64,000 nucleotides of DNA from Streptomyces sp. T12 (GTDB lineage: Bacteria > Actinomycetota > Actinomycetes > Streptomycetales > Streptomycetaceae): positions 8,411,001 through 8,475,000 of the forward strand of contig NZ_CP117866.1 in the NCBI RefSeq assembly GCF_028736035.1. Direction: 5' to 3'. Made by a program: the position numbers and the translations under genes. The stretch's first letter is position 1, and every line of letters begins with the position of its first letter. The notes below the pieces were generated by a model that was not told the DNA's origin, ran no database searches, and was given only the letters and a program-made list of their open reading frames with translations. Below are positions 35,219-43,576 of the stretch, in pieces.

Positions 35219-36187
35219 TCACCTCCTGCGCAGCCGCAGCGCCAGGGCGGCGCCCCCGGTGAGCACCAGCACCGCGGCGGCGCCGCCCGCCAGCAGCGGC
35301 GTCGAGGGCCCCGTACCGGCGCCGCCGGTGGAGGCCACCGGCGTGCTGTCGGGCGCGGCGGCGTTCTGCGTGCGTCGGCTCTCGGTGTCGGTCGGAGCGG
35401 GAGGCGTCGGTGAGACGGTCTTGCGCGGCTCGGTCGTCGGCGAGGAACTGGCGGTCGTACGTCCGTTGTCGCGATCCGCGTTCGCGGCGGCGGAAGCCGT
35501 GCGCTCGCCGCCGCTTCCCTCGGCGTCCGTGTCCTGCTCGGCCCGGAACACCACATCCGAGCACGAGTAGTACGTGTCCGGCGTACTGCTGTTCTGCCAG
35601 ACCGTGTACAGCACATGGCGCCCGGCCCGGTCGGACGGCAGCGTCGCCCTGATCCGGTACGCCCCGTCCGTCAGCGCCGGGTCCGTCACTTGCGCGAACG
35701 GCTTCTCCGGGAGGTCGGACCAGGTCAGCGGCTTCGTCGGGTCGTAGCCGGGCTTGGTGAGGTAGAGCTTGAAGGTGCCGGTGTGCGGGATCGTCGAGAC
35801 GTACCGCATCGTCAGGGTGGAGCCGGGCGTCAGCCGGGTCGACGGCCAGTCGGCGCGGGCGAGGTCGAGGCCCCGGTAGGCCGGCAGTCCACCGCTGCAC
35901 AGCTGCCCGTCGGGGACGACCTGCCGGTCCCGGCCGTTCACATTCGCGATCCGAAGGTTGTCCCAGGCGGTGAAGGGCGCGCCGTTCGACGCGACCGCCG
36001 CCCGGCAGGCCCCCGACCGGGACGCGCTGCCGCCGTCGGGGGAGCAGCCGTACACCCGGCTGACCGGATCCGTCGGCGCACCGTGCGCATGAGCCGGGCC
36101 CGCCACCCACACCGTGAGCAGCAAAGGTGTGACGGCGGTGGCCGCCAGGGCGGTGCGGTGCGTTCTCATCCAGGGCATCCGGGACAT
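35219..36187 (-). CDS. AA10 lytic polysaccharide monooxygenase with C-terminal cell-wall-sorting-like anchor
   Basis: A 322-residue secreted protein. The signal peptide ends AHA, placing His35 as the mature N-terminal residue; His35 and His135 (STIPHTGTF) would form the copper 'histidine brace'. The catalytic domain spans about 35-220 with four cysteines. Instead of a carbohydrate-binding module there is a Ser/Thr/Pro-rich linker, then VASTGG, a hydrophobic helix and RLRRR. This resembles a class E sortase LAXTG signal, so the enzyme may be displayed on the cell wall. The substrate is chitin or cellulose. A start at 36169 is an alternative. Confidence 0.88.
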   Translation of the reverse strand: MSRMPWMRTHRTALAATAVTPLLLTVWVAGPAHAHGAPTDPVSRVYGCSPDGGSASRSGACRAAVASNGAPFTAWDNLRIANVNGRDRQVVPDGQLCSGGLPAYRGLDLARADWPSTRLTPGSTLTMRYVSTIPHTGTFKLYLTKPGYDPTKPLTWSDLPEKPFAQVTDPALTDGAYRIRATLPSDRAGRHVLYTVWQNSSTPDTYYSCSDVVFRAEQDTDAEGSGGERTASAAANADRDNGRTTASSSPTTEPRKTVSPTPPAPTDTESRRTQNAAAPDSTPVASTGGAGTGPSTPLLAGGAAAVLVLTGGAALALRLRRR

Positions 36188-36563
36188 CCGGAACGTCTCC
36201 TCGGCCGGCGTGGGCAGGGTCCTCGTGCAGTACGGGAAACCGGCCCGGCGCGTTCACTGCGCGACGAGCCGGGCAAATGTCGCCATTACCGGTCAACCGT
36301 CCGACGTAGAGGGTGGGTTTCCAGCCGGATCGAGGGTTTCCCCTGTATCCCGATGACCTTTTCTTTGCCTATCGTTCGACCACAGCCGACCCACAGGTAA
36401 CCCCGAACGGGTCGTAGCTCGCGCCAGGCCGGCCGCCGCGCGCCCAGCACTTCGCACCGCCCCCACCGCCTTCTCGGCGTACCCCCCGCCGCTTCGAGGA
36501 CGAAGCGAATCGACCGCCGCTCCGCGCTGCCCGGAGTACGGCCGGCCACGAAAGGGCACACCC
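36188..36563. other. 376-bp divergent promoter region
   Basis: Lies between the AA10 gene (minus) and the subtilase gene (plus). The middle part (about 36280-36400) is AT-richer and probably contains both promoters. No confident -35/-10 pair, palindrome or small gene is seen. Confidence 0.4.
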
Positions 36564-38378
36564 TTGCGTACCTCTGCGTCTCTCAGACGGAAGCTGATAT
36601 CCGTCGCCGCGGTCTCCGCCGCGCTCTTCACGGCTGCCACCACCTCGGTCGCCGTGGCCCAGGATTCCCCCACCCGGGAAGCCGCCGCCCCCGTCCCGGC
36701 GGCCCAGACCGAGGCCGCCCCCGGCACCCCGGCCGAGCGCCTCATCGTCGGCTACAAGTCCGGCGCCGCCGAGGCCAAGTCGAACAAGGCCGCCGAGGCC
36801 GACGCCGCCGCCAAGGGCAAGGAGGCCGGCGAGGACCTCGACTTCCAGCGCCGCCTCGGCTCCGGCGCCGCCCTCGTCGACCTGGGCGAGAACCTCACCC
36901 GGACCGACGTCGCCGACGTCGTCGCCGAGTACCGGGCGGACCCGCAGGTCGCCTACGTCGTACCGGACCGGCTGAACAAGCCGCTGGCCACCCCCAACGA
37001 CACCGAGTACAGCAAGCAGTGGGACCTCTTCGAGACCACCGCGGGCATGAACGTGCCGGGCGCCTGGGACGTCGCCACCGGCAGCGGCGTGACCGTCGCC
37101 GTCATCGACACCGGCTACGTCACCCACTCCGACCTCGGTGCCAACATCGTCGGCGGCTACGACTTCATCTCCGACACCGCGGTCTCCAACGACGGCAACG
37201 GACGCGACAGCAACCCGGCCGACACGGGCGACTGGACCACCGACGGCCAGTGCGCCAGCGACTGGACGGCCACCACCTCCTCCTGGCACGGCACCCACGT
37301 CGCGGGCACCATCGCCGCGGTCACCAACAACAGCAAGGGCGTCGCGGGCATCGCGTACGGCGCGAAGGTCTCCCCGCTGCGTGTCCTCGGCCAGTGCGGC
37401 GGCTACGACTCCGACATCATCGACGCCATCACCTGGGCGTCCGGCGGTTCGGTCTCCGGCGTCCCCGCGAACACCAACGTCGCCAAGGTCATCAACATGA
37501 GCCTCGGTGGTGGCGGCGCCTGCTCCTCGGCGACCCAGAGCGCCATCAACGCTGCGGTGAACCGCGGCACCACGGTGGTCGTCGCGGCGGGCAACGAGAA
37601 CCAGAACGCCTCCAACTCCTCGCCGGCGAACTGCAACAACGTCGTCTCGGTGGCCGCGCTGGGCCGCTCCGGCTCCAAGGCCTACTACTCCAACTACGGC
37701 TCGACCGTGGACATCGCGGCCCCCGGCGGCGAGACCCGTACCACCACGGCCAACGGCATCCTGTCCACGCTGAACACCGGCGCCCAGGGCCCGTCGAGCG
37801 AGACGTACGAGTACTACCAGGGCACCAGCATGGCCGCCCCGCACATCGCGGGCCTGGCCGCGCTGATGAAGTCGGCCAACGCGTCACTGACCCCGGCGCA
37901 GATCGAGTCCGCGATCAAGACCAACTCGCGTGCTCTGCCCGGCACTTGCTCGGGCGGCTGCGGCGCCGGCCTCGCGGACGCGGCCAAGACGGTGCAGGCG
38001 GTGAGCGGCAGCTCCGGCGGCTCCACGGGGGGCACCACCTTCACCAGCACCTCCGCGGTCTCCATCCCGGACAACGGCTCGGCGATCGAGTCCTCCATCG
38101 CCGTCAGCGGCCGCAGCGGCAACGCCCCGTCGGCCCTCCAGGTCGGCGTGAACATCACCCACACCTACCGCGGTGACCTGGTCATCGACCTGGTGGCGCC
38201 GGACGGTTCGACGTACCGCCTGAAGTCCGCCAGCTCCTCGGACTCCGCGGACAACGTCAACACCACCTACACGGTCAACGCCTCCAGCGAGGCCGCCAAC
38301 GGCACCTGGAAGCTGCGCGTCCAGGACACGGCGGCCCAGGACACGGGCACGCTCAACAGCTGGAAGCTCACCTTCTGA
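36564..38378 (+). CDS. Secreted subtilisin-like (S8) protease with C-terminal P domain
   Basis: A 604-residue pre-pro-protease: signal peptide (about 1-32), I9-type propeptide (about 57-135), and an S8 catalytic domain with the triad Asp182 (VIDTGY), His242 (WHGTHVAG) and Ser422 (GTSMAAPH) and oxyanion Asn344. A proprotein-convertase P domain follows (about 500-604, SIPDNGSAIES and THTYRGDLVIDLVAPDG). The start is TTG at 36564 with aaaggg upstream (36551-36556). Four to six cysteines suggest disulphides. Confidence 0.93.
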   Translation: MRTSASLRRKLISVAAVSAALFTAATTSVAVAQDSPTREAAAPVPAAQTEAAPGTPAERLIVGYKSGAAEAKSNKAAEADAAAKGKEAGEDLDFQRRLGSGAALVDLGENLTRTDVADVVAEYRADPQVAYVVPDRLNKPLATPNDTEYSKQWDLFETTAGMNVPGAWDVATGSGVTVAVIDTGYVTHSDLGANIVGGYDFISDTAVSNDGNGRDSNPADTGDWTTDGQCASDWTATTSSWHGTHVAGTIAAVTNNSKGVAGIAYGAKVSPLRVLGQCGGYDSDIIDAITWASGGSVSGVPANTNVAKVINMSLGGGGACSSATQSAINAAVNRGTTVVVAAGNENQNASNSSPANCNNVVSVAALGRSGSKAYYSNYGSTVDIAAPGGETRTTTANGILSTLNTGAQGPSSETYEYYQGTSMAAPHIAGLAALMKSANASLTPAQIESAIKTNSRALPGTCSGGCGAGLADAAKTVQAVSGSSGGSTGGTTFTSTSAVSIPDNGSAIESSIAVSGRSGNAPSALQVGVNITHTYRGDLVIDLVAPDGSTYRLKSASSSDSADNVNTTYTVNASSEAANGTWKLRVQDTAAQDTGTLNSWKLTF

Positions 38379-38450
38379 GCGGACGCGGGCGACAGTCGCC
38401 GCGACCGACAACTGAACGCGCGCCCTGAACGGGTGCGTACCACAAGCGGG

Positions 38451-38487
38451 CGGGCCGGCCGGTGCGGATGGGGCATCGGCCGGCCCG
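38451..38487. terminator. Terminator hairpin after the subtilase gene
   Basis: A perfect 11-bp GC stem (38451-38461 with 38477-38487) has a 15-nt loop, 73 bp after the protease stop. Confidence 0.75.
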
Positions 38488-38511
38488 TCGTACGTCAAGG
38501 GCGTTTCGAGC

Positions 38512-38548
38512 ACCGACCGGACCGGCAGAAACCGTCGGTCCGGTCGGT
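38512..38548. terminator. Terminator hairpin at the end of the receptor-type TetR gene
   Basis: A perfect 13-bp stem (38512-38524 with 38536-38548) has an 11-nt loop. It lies 10 bp beyond the stop of the minus-strand regulator gene. Confidence 0.8.
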
Positions 38549-38557
38549 CTTGTGCAC

Positions 38558-39235
38558 TCAGCGTGCGGACAGATCCATGGCGACCGGTTCGACGTCCGTG
38601 GCATCGAGGGCGGCCAGCACCCGCACCCCGCGATCGGGTTCCCGGTCGATACCGGTCAGCAGGCCCGGCAGCGCGATGCTCGGCAGAAGGTGTCCCCACA
38701 GGACCGAGATCCGCTCCGCCAGATCGTCGCGGTCGTTCAGCGCCCGGGACATCAGCTGGATGCCCGCGAACGCACCGACCAGCAGCTCCACCGTCTGCCT
38801 GGGCTGCACGGTGGGCAGCAACTCGCCCTGGTCACGAGCCCGTTCGAGTATCCCGACCAGGTGGTCCGCCCACTGCCTGAACGGTTCGGAGTGATCGACA
38901 CCGGGCGGCGCGCACTGGTCCACCGCCAGCCGCACACTGCCCTTGAGCAGCGAGTTGCTGAGCAGCCGCTGCCCGAACACGAAGGTGATGTCGACCAGTT
39001 CCTGCAGCTTGCACGCCTGCGGCGGCACCGCGCCGAGCGACAGCTGCTCGTCCAGCACGGCCTGGGCGAGGGATTCCTTCGAGGGGAAGTGGAAATACAG
39101 GGCCCCCTTGGTCACCTCGGCCCGCTCCAGGACCATCGCGATCGTCGTCGCGGTGTACCCGTGCTCGTCGAAGACCGCCCCCGCGGCCTCCAGGATGACC
39201 TTCCGCGTTCTGATGGCGCGCTCCTGCCTCGCCAT
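38558..39235 (-). CDS. Gamma-butyrolactone-receptor-type TetR regulator (ArpA/ScbR-like)
   Basis: A 225-residue TetR protein of the autoregulator-receptor class. The N-terminal HTH has ILEAAGAVFDEHGYTATTIA and the near-invariant VTKGALYFHFPSKESLAQAV of this class. The ligand-binding part contains Trp in EPFRQWADHLVG and GELLPTVQP, as in ScbR. The ATG at 39235 has ggagggg upstream. It is divergent from an AfsA-like synthase, the same arrangement as scbR/scbA. Probable role: repress the signal-synthase and target genes until the signal binds. Confidence 0.9.
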   Translation of the reverse strand: MARQERAIRTRKVILEAAGAVFDEHGYTATTIAMVLERAEVTKGALYFHFPSKESLAQAVLDEQLSLGAVPPQACKLQELVDITFVFGQRLLSNSLLKGSVRLAVDQCAPPGVDHSEPFRQWADHLVGILERARDQGELLPTVQPRQTVELLVGAFAGIQLMSRALNDRDDLAERISVLWGHLLPSIALPGLLTGIDREPDRGVRVLAALDATDVEPVAMDLSAR

Positions 39236-39323
39236 AACAGCCCCTCCGCTGCGCCGAGTTGGCCTCTGCGCCCGGCGTGCGCCGGAGCGGGTTCGGGCAC
39301 GGTCGGGCGACTCAAGGCCGCAT

Positions 39324-39351
39324 TGAAAACAAACCGGTCGCCTCGTACTCT
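39324..39351 (+). promoter_or_regulatory. Candidate afsA-like promoter overlapped by a receptor-box-like sequence
   Basis: ttgaaa (39324-39329) and tactct (39346-39351) are 16 bp apart and would start transcription about 59 bp before the ATG at 39417. Inside lies aaacaaaccggt (39327-39338), which resembles one half of the AREs bound by ArpA/ScbR-type receptors; the other half is degenerate. Confidence 0.5.
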
Positions 39352-39416
39352 AACGCTCGCGGCACCGGCTCCTCGCCGTCTGTCCAGGCACATTCGGGGG
39401 GACCCAAGGAGGGGAC

Positions 39417-40358
39417 ATGCCTCATCCGTGGCAATTCGTCACGATCCCGCCCGCCGAGACCCCGGCGGTACCGGACGGCCTGACCGCCACGGTACCCCGT
39501 CAGCTCGTCCACCGAGCCTCCGTCGCCGAAACGTTTCTCACCGGGGCGACCAGCATCGACACCGACCGGTTCACCGTCTTCGCCCAGTGGCCGCGAGCTC
39601 ATCAGTTACACGTGTCGCCGGACCGGTCGGCCTACGAACCGCTGCTGGTCGCGGAGACCGTCCGCCAGGCCGGCGCACTCCTCGCGCACACCGCCTACGG
39701 CGTCCCGCTGGGCCACCAGTTCGTGCTCAGGGAGCTGCGGATCACCACCCACCCCGAGCATCTGGCCGTCGGTGCCGTGCCCGCCGAACCCGTCCTCCAC
39801 ATCACCGTCTCCGACGTCGACCACCGCGGCGGCCGCCCGGCCGGATTCCGCTACGACGCGGACATACGGCTCGGCAGCGAACGCGTCGCGACCGGGCACA
39901 TAGCCGTCACCTGGACAAACGAAGCCGTCTACCGCCGACTGCGCGGCGGCCGCACCGCGACCACGGTCTCCGCACTGCCCGTGCCGCCCGGTCTGCCGCC
40001 CGCCGAGGTGGACCGCGCCCTGCCCGCGGACGTCGTCCTCGCCCCGGCCGACCACCACGGCCGCTGGCGGCTGCGAGTTGATACCGCTCATGCTGTTTTC
40101 TTCGACCATCCACTTGATCATGTGCCCGGAATGCTGCTGCTGGAGGCCGCCCGCCAGGCCGCACGGACCCGCACCCGGAACGGCCGACGGCGGCCCGTTT
40201 CGTTCCACGCCGTCTTTCATCAGTACGCCGAACTCGACCAGCTCACCTGGATAGAGGCGGACGACGGGGGGAGTGCGAACGGCGCCGGCGTCCAAGTCCT
40301 GGGACGACAGGGAGAGTCGACGGTTTTCGAGTGCGAGGTGGGAACCGAGGGGCGGTGA
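39417..40358 (+). CDS. AfsA/ScbA-like signal synthase (double hotdog fold)
   Basis: A 313-residue homologue of AfsA. AfsA condenses a beta-ketoacyl-ACP with dihydroxyacetone phosphate, the first step of gamma-butyrolactone synthesis. Two hotdog repeats (about 20-165 and 195-305) are seen. Family motifs are RQLVHRASVAETFLTG, ETVRQAGALLAHTAYGVPLG in the first repeat and DHVPGMLLLEAARQAARTR in the second. A strong ribosome-binding site (aaggagggga) precedes the ATG. It is divergent from an ArpA/ScbR-type receptor and followed by a CprB-type receptor. Confidence 0.92.
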   Translation: MPHPWQFVTIPPAETPAVPDGLTATVPRQLVHRASVAETFLTGATSIDTDRFTVFAQWPRAHQLHVSPDRSAYEPLLVAETVRQAGALLAHTAYGVPLGHQFVLRELRITTHPEHLAVGAVPAEPVLHITVSDVDHRGGRPAGFRYDADIRLGSERVATGHIAVTWTNEAVYRRLRGGRTATTVSALPVPPGLPPAEVDRALPADVVLAPADHHGRWRLRVDTAHAVFFDHPLDHVPGMLLLEAARQAARTRTRNGRRRPVSFHAVFHQYAELDQLTWIEADDGGSANGAGVQVLGRQGESTVFECEVGTEGR

Positions 40359-40379
40359 GATATCGTGTGCGGAGAGGTA

Positions 40380-40407
40380 GAAACAAACGGCATGACCCGT
40401 TCTTTTC
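40380..40407. promoter_or_regulatory. ARE-like imperfect palindrome upstream of the CprB-type regulator
   Basis: The 12-bp arms 40380-40391 and 40396-40407 match in 9 of 12 positions around a 4-bp centre. The left arm contains aaacaaacgg, like known gamma-butyrolactone-receptor boxes. It ends 21 bp before the ATG at 40429, so binding would block transcription of the regulator (autoregulation). Confidence 0.55.
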
Positions 40408-40428
40408 CGTCACAGGAGTGTCCAGCCG

Positions 40429-41076
40429 ATGGCGAGGCAGTTACGCGCCGAACAGACCCGCACCACGATCCTCACAGCCGCCGCCGAACTGTTCGACCGT
40501 CACGGCTATGAATCGACCAGCCTCAGCGACATCGTCGAGCACGCCCAAGTCACCAAGGGCGCCCTGTACTTCCACTTCGCCGCGAAGGAAGACCTCGCCC
40601 AGGCCATCATGGAGCTCCAGTCCAGAGCCTCCCGGCAGATGGCGAGCGAGATGGACGGCCGGGGCTACTCCTGTCTGGAGGCCCTGATACGCACGACGTT
40701 CGGCATCACACGCCTGTCCGTCGAAGGGCCGATACCCCGGGCCGGACTGCGCCTCGCCACAGGAGGAGTGGTGATACGGCCGCCCCTGCGGCACCCCTTC
40801 ACCGAGCTGCTGGACATCACCACCCGCAAACTCCTCGGCGCCGCCAAGGAGTCCGATATCCACCCGGACGTCGACGTCGAGGCCGCGGCCCACTCCCTCG
40901 TCTGCTTCTTCGTCGGCACCCGCGTCGTCGGCCGCTCCCTCGAACCCGTCGCACGCCAGCCCCGCAGGGTTGCCGAGATGTGGCACCTCATGATCCGCGG
41001 CCTGGTCCCGGTACCCCGCCGGGCCCGCTATCTCGCGCTCGCGACACAGCTGGAGCGGGAGATCAGAGCCGTATGA
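40429..41076 (+). CDS. cprB: CprB-type A-factor-receptor homologue (TetR family)
   Basis: A 215-residue TetR regulator. The whole N-terminus (MARQLRAEQTRTTILTAAAE, GYESTSLSDIV, VTKGALYFHFAAKEDLAQAI), the RAGLRLATGG and HPFTELLDITTRKLL segments, and the GTRVVGRSLEP C-terminal part match my recollection of CprB of S. coelicolor, a structurally solved A-factor-receptor homologue that represses its own gene. It lies 70 bp after the afsA-like gene with an ARE-like box in the gap, and just ahead of the DUF89 gene. Confidence 0.88.
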   Translation: MARQLRAEQTRTTILTAAAELFDRHGYESTSLSDIVEHAQVTKGALYFHFAAKEDLAQAIMELQSRASRQMASEMDGRGYSCLEALIRTTFGITRLSVEGPIPRAGLRLATGGVVIRPPLRHPFTELLDITTRKLLGAAKESDIHPDVDVEAAAHSLVCFFVGTRVVGRSLEPVARQPRRVAEMWHLMIRGLVPVPRRARYLALATQLEREIRAV

Positions 41077-41089
41077 CAGGCGCGATACC

Positions 41090-42286
41090 GTGAGCCGCAT
41101 GCCCGACAGGACCGCCACCCCGCTCGCGCCCGTGCTCCTCGGCAACGAGCCCGGCTCGTTCCCGCACAGCGTGCTCGCCGAGCGGCATCCCGCGATCATC
41201 CGGCAGGTACGGGAGTCCTTCCCGTACGGCCCCGAGCGGCACCGCGCGCTGGACGCGTTCATCGCGAGCTGCACCAAGGGCGTGATCGAGCCGCTCCCCG
41301 CCGACGCGCACGACGGCGAGCGCTGGGCGTCGTGGGGCGCCGACGCCTGCACCGGCCGGTCCTGGTTCGACGTACCGTGGCTGTGGTCGGAGAGCTACTT
41401 CTACCGCCAACTCCTCGAAGCCGTCGGCTACTTCACTCCGGGCCCCTGGCAGGGCATCGACCCCTTCCGGCCCTCCAAGCTGGCCGAACTCGACGCCCCC
41501 GAGACGGACGAGGAACTCGCAGCCCTCGATGCCCTCGCGGACCGCCCCGCCGAGGAGCAGGACCGGGCGCTGCTGCACGGGTCGCTGTGGGGCAACCGCG
41601 CGGACCTCGGATTCCGTATGTCCGCCGCGCGGGACGAGACCTCCTCGGACACCCCGCCCCTGGTGACCGACGACAGCGAGACCCTCTGGTCCCTCCTCCC
41701 GCCCTCGGGCTCGGCCACCCTGTGCCTGATCGCTGACAACGCGGGCCGCGAACTCGTCCCCGACCTGCTCCTCATCGCCCACCTCCTCACCCAGGGGCGC
41801 GTGGCACGGGCCGTCCTCCACGTCAAGCCGTACCCCTACTACGTCTCCGACGCCACGCACGCCGACGTGCTCGACGCCCTGCGCCGGCTGACGCGGGCAC
41901 CGGGCGCGGCCGCGACGTACGGCCGCGTGCTCTGGTCGGCGATGACGGACGGCCGCCTCACCGTGCGCGCCCACCCCTTCGCCGCCGCCCCACTGCCGTA
42001 CGCGGCGATGCCCGACGACCTCCGCGAGGAGCTCGCCACGGCCACCCTCACCCTCGTCAAGGGCGACCTCAACTACCGCCGTCTCGTCGGCGACCGACTC
42101 TGGCCGCCGACGACACCGTTCACCGACCTGACCGCCCACTTCCCCGGCCCGGTCGCCGCCCTGCGCACCCTGAAGTCCGACGTCATCACCGGCCTGGACG
42201 CCCGCACGGAGGCGGCGCTGGTGGCGGCGGAAGGGCAGAAGTGGCGGACCGGCGGGACGCATGCGCTGATCCAGGTACGGACGTGA
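41090..42286 (+). CDS. ARMT1/DUF89-family metal-dependent phosphatase
   Basis: A 398-residue DUF89 protein (damage-control phosphatase family). Diagnostic motifs: HGSLWGNRADLGFR (about 163-176), LIADNAGRELVPDLLLI with metal-ligand Asp216-Asn217, and LVKGDLNYRRLVGDRLW with Asp326 and Asn328. Members hydrolyse phosphorylated sugars and metabolites, such as fructose-1-phosphate, with Co2+/Ni2+/Mg2+. The GTG at 41090 is 13 bp from the cprB stop, so the genes are probably co-transcribed; an ATG at 41099 is the alternative. In a butenolide locus it could remove the phosphate left by AfsA chemistry; this is inference. Confidence 0.85.
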   Translation: MSRMPDRTATPLAPVLLGNEPGSFPHSVLAERHPAIIRQVRESFPYGPERHRALDAFIASCTKGVIEPLPADAHDGERWASWGADACTGRSWFDVPWLWSESYFYRQLLEAVGYFTPGPWQGIDPFRPSKLAELDAPETDEELAALDALADRPAEEQDRALLHGSLWGNRADLGFRMSAARDETSSDTPPLVTDDSETLWSLLPPSGSATLCLIADNAGRELVPDLLLIAHLLTQGRVARAVLHVKPYPYYVSDATHADVLDALRRLTRAPGAAATYGRVLWSAMTDGRLTVRAHPFAAAPLPYAAMPDDLREELATATLTLVKGDLNYRRLVGDRLWPPTTPFTDLTAHFPGPVAALRTLKSDVITGLDARTEAALVAAEGQKWRTGGTHALIQVRT

Positions 42287-42313
42287 CGACCGCGCCGACT
42301 CGCCGGGCGGCTC

Positions 42314-43576
42314 TCAAGTGATCTGCACGGGCAGCGACTTGAGGCCGTTGATGAAGTTCGACACCAGGCGCTTCGGCGGCCCCGCCGTCCGCAGGACCGG
42401 CAGGACCCGCAGGGTCTCCCGGTAGAGCACCCGCAGCTGCAGCCGCGCGAAGTGCGCGCCCAGGCAGACGTGCGGGCCGTCGCCGAACGAGACGTGCGGG
42501 TTCGGGGCGCGGGACAGGTTCAGCCGGTCGGGGTCGGCGAAGACCCGCTCGTCGCGGTTGGCGGAGGCGTGGAAGACGACCACCTTGTCGCCCGCGCGGA
42601 TGCGCCGGCCCGCCAGTTCGGTGTCCTGGGCGGCGGTGCGGCGGAAGGTGAGGACGGGCGGGTGCCAGCGGAGCAACTCGTCGACAGCGGAGGCAAGTTC
42701 GACGCGTCCGCTCCGTAGGCGCTCGTACGCCTCGGGGTGCTCCGCCAGCGCCAGCAGACCGCCGGGTGCCGCGCTGCGGACGGTGTCGTTGCCCGCGACG
42801 GTGAGCAGGAAGAAGAACATCTCCAGCTCGGCACGGGAGAGTTCGGGGTCGTGGGCGAGCGTGGTCATGACGTCGTCGTCGGGGTAGCGCCGCTTGTGGG
42901 CGGCCAGTTGCCGGGCGTACCCGAACATGTCCGCCAGCATCGCGGGCGAGCGCGGATTGACCGGCCTGCCCGCCGCGTCCAGCACCGGGACACCCGCCTC
43001 GTCCGGGTCCTGGTAGCCGATCACCCGCTGCGTCCAGTGCAGCAGCAGCTTGCGATCGGCCTCCGGCACACCGAGCAGGTCGGCGAGGTTGAGCAGGGCG
43101 TAGTCGTCGGTCACGGCGGTGACCAGATCGACGGTGCCGTCCGAGGGGCGGGCCTCGTCCAGGGCGCGCGCGAGGAGCGTTCGGGCCCGTTCCTGCGCGA
43201 CCTTGGTGAAACGGTCGATGCGGCCAGGGGTGAAGGCCCGGCTGACCAGCCGCCGCAGGCGCCCGTGTCCCGGCGGATCCTGATTGAGCATCATGCGGCG
43301 GATGAACGGCAGGTCGTCCGGGTCCGGGTCGCGGATCTGGGTCGCGCCGATGTACGAGGAGTACGTCGCCGAGTCCTTGAGTACGCGCACCACGTCCGCG
43401 TGCCGGGTCACCGCCCAGAACCCGGGCCCGGCCGGCCAGCCCAGCACCTCGGGCTCGTCCTGCCGGGCCACCGGGTGGTGGTCGCGCAGGACGCGATAGG
43501 CGTCGTGGGGCACGCCGGTGGCGTACCGCCGGGGGTCGAAGACGTCGGGGACCGGGGGAGCGTGGTGGACGGTCAC
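42314..43576 (-). CDS. Cytochrome P450
   Basis: A 420-residue class I bacterial P450. The I helix has TVAGNDTVRSA; the K helix has ExxR as DELLRW; the haem loop is FGDGPHVCLGAHFARLQL with Cys371 as the iron ligand. The AGNDT and LLRWHPPVLTFRRTA patterns resemble steroid/terpene or fatty-acid hydroxylating families (CYP125-like clade) rather than macrolide CYP107. GTG at 43576 overlaps the hydrolase stop (GTGA). No ferredoxin gene is adjacent. It is convergent with the DUF89 gene. Confidence 0.92.
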   Translation of the reverse strand: MTVHHAPPVPDVFDPRRYATGVPHDAYRVLRDHHPVARQDEPEVLGWPAGPGFWAVTRHADVVRVLKDSATYSSYIGATQIRDPDPDDLPFIRRMMLNQDPPGHGRLRRLVSRAFTPGRIDRFTKVAQERARTLLARALDEARPSDGTVDLVTAVTDDYALLNLADLLGVPEADRKLLLHWTQRVIGYQDPDEAGVPVLDAAGRPVNPRSPAMLADMFGYARQLAAHKRRYPDDDVMTTLAHDPELSRAELEMFFFLLTVAGNDTVRSAAPGGLLALAEHPEAYERLRSGRVELASAVDELLRWHPPVLTFRRTAAQDTELAGRRIRAGDKVVVFHASANRDERVFADPDRLNLSRAPNPHVSFGDGPHVCLGAHFARLQLRVLYRETLRVLPVLRTAGPPKRLVSNFINGLKSLPVQIT

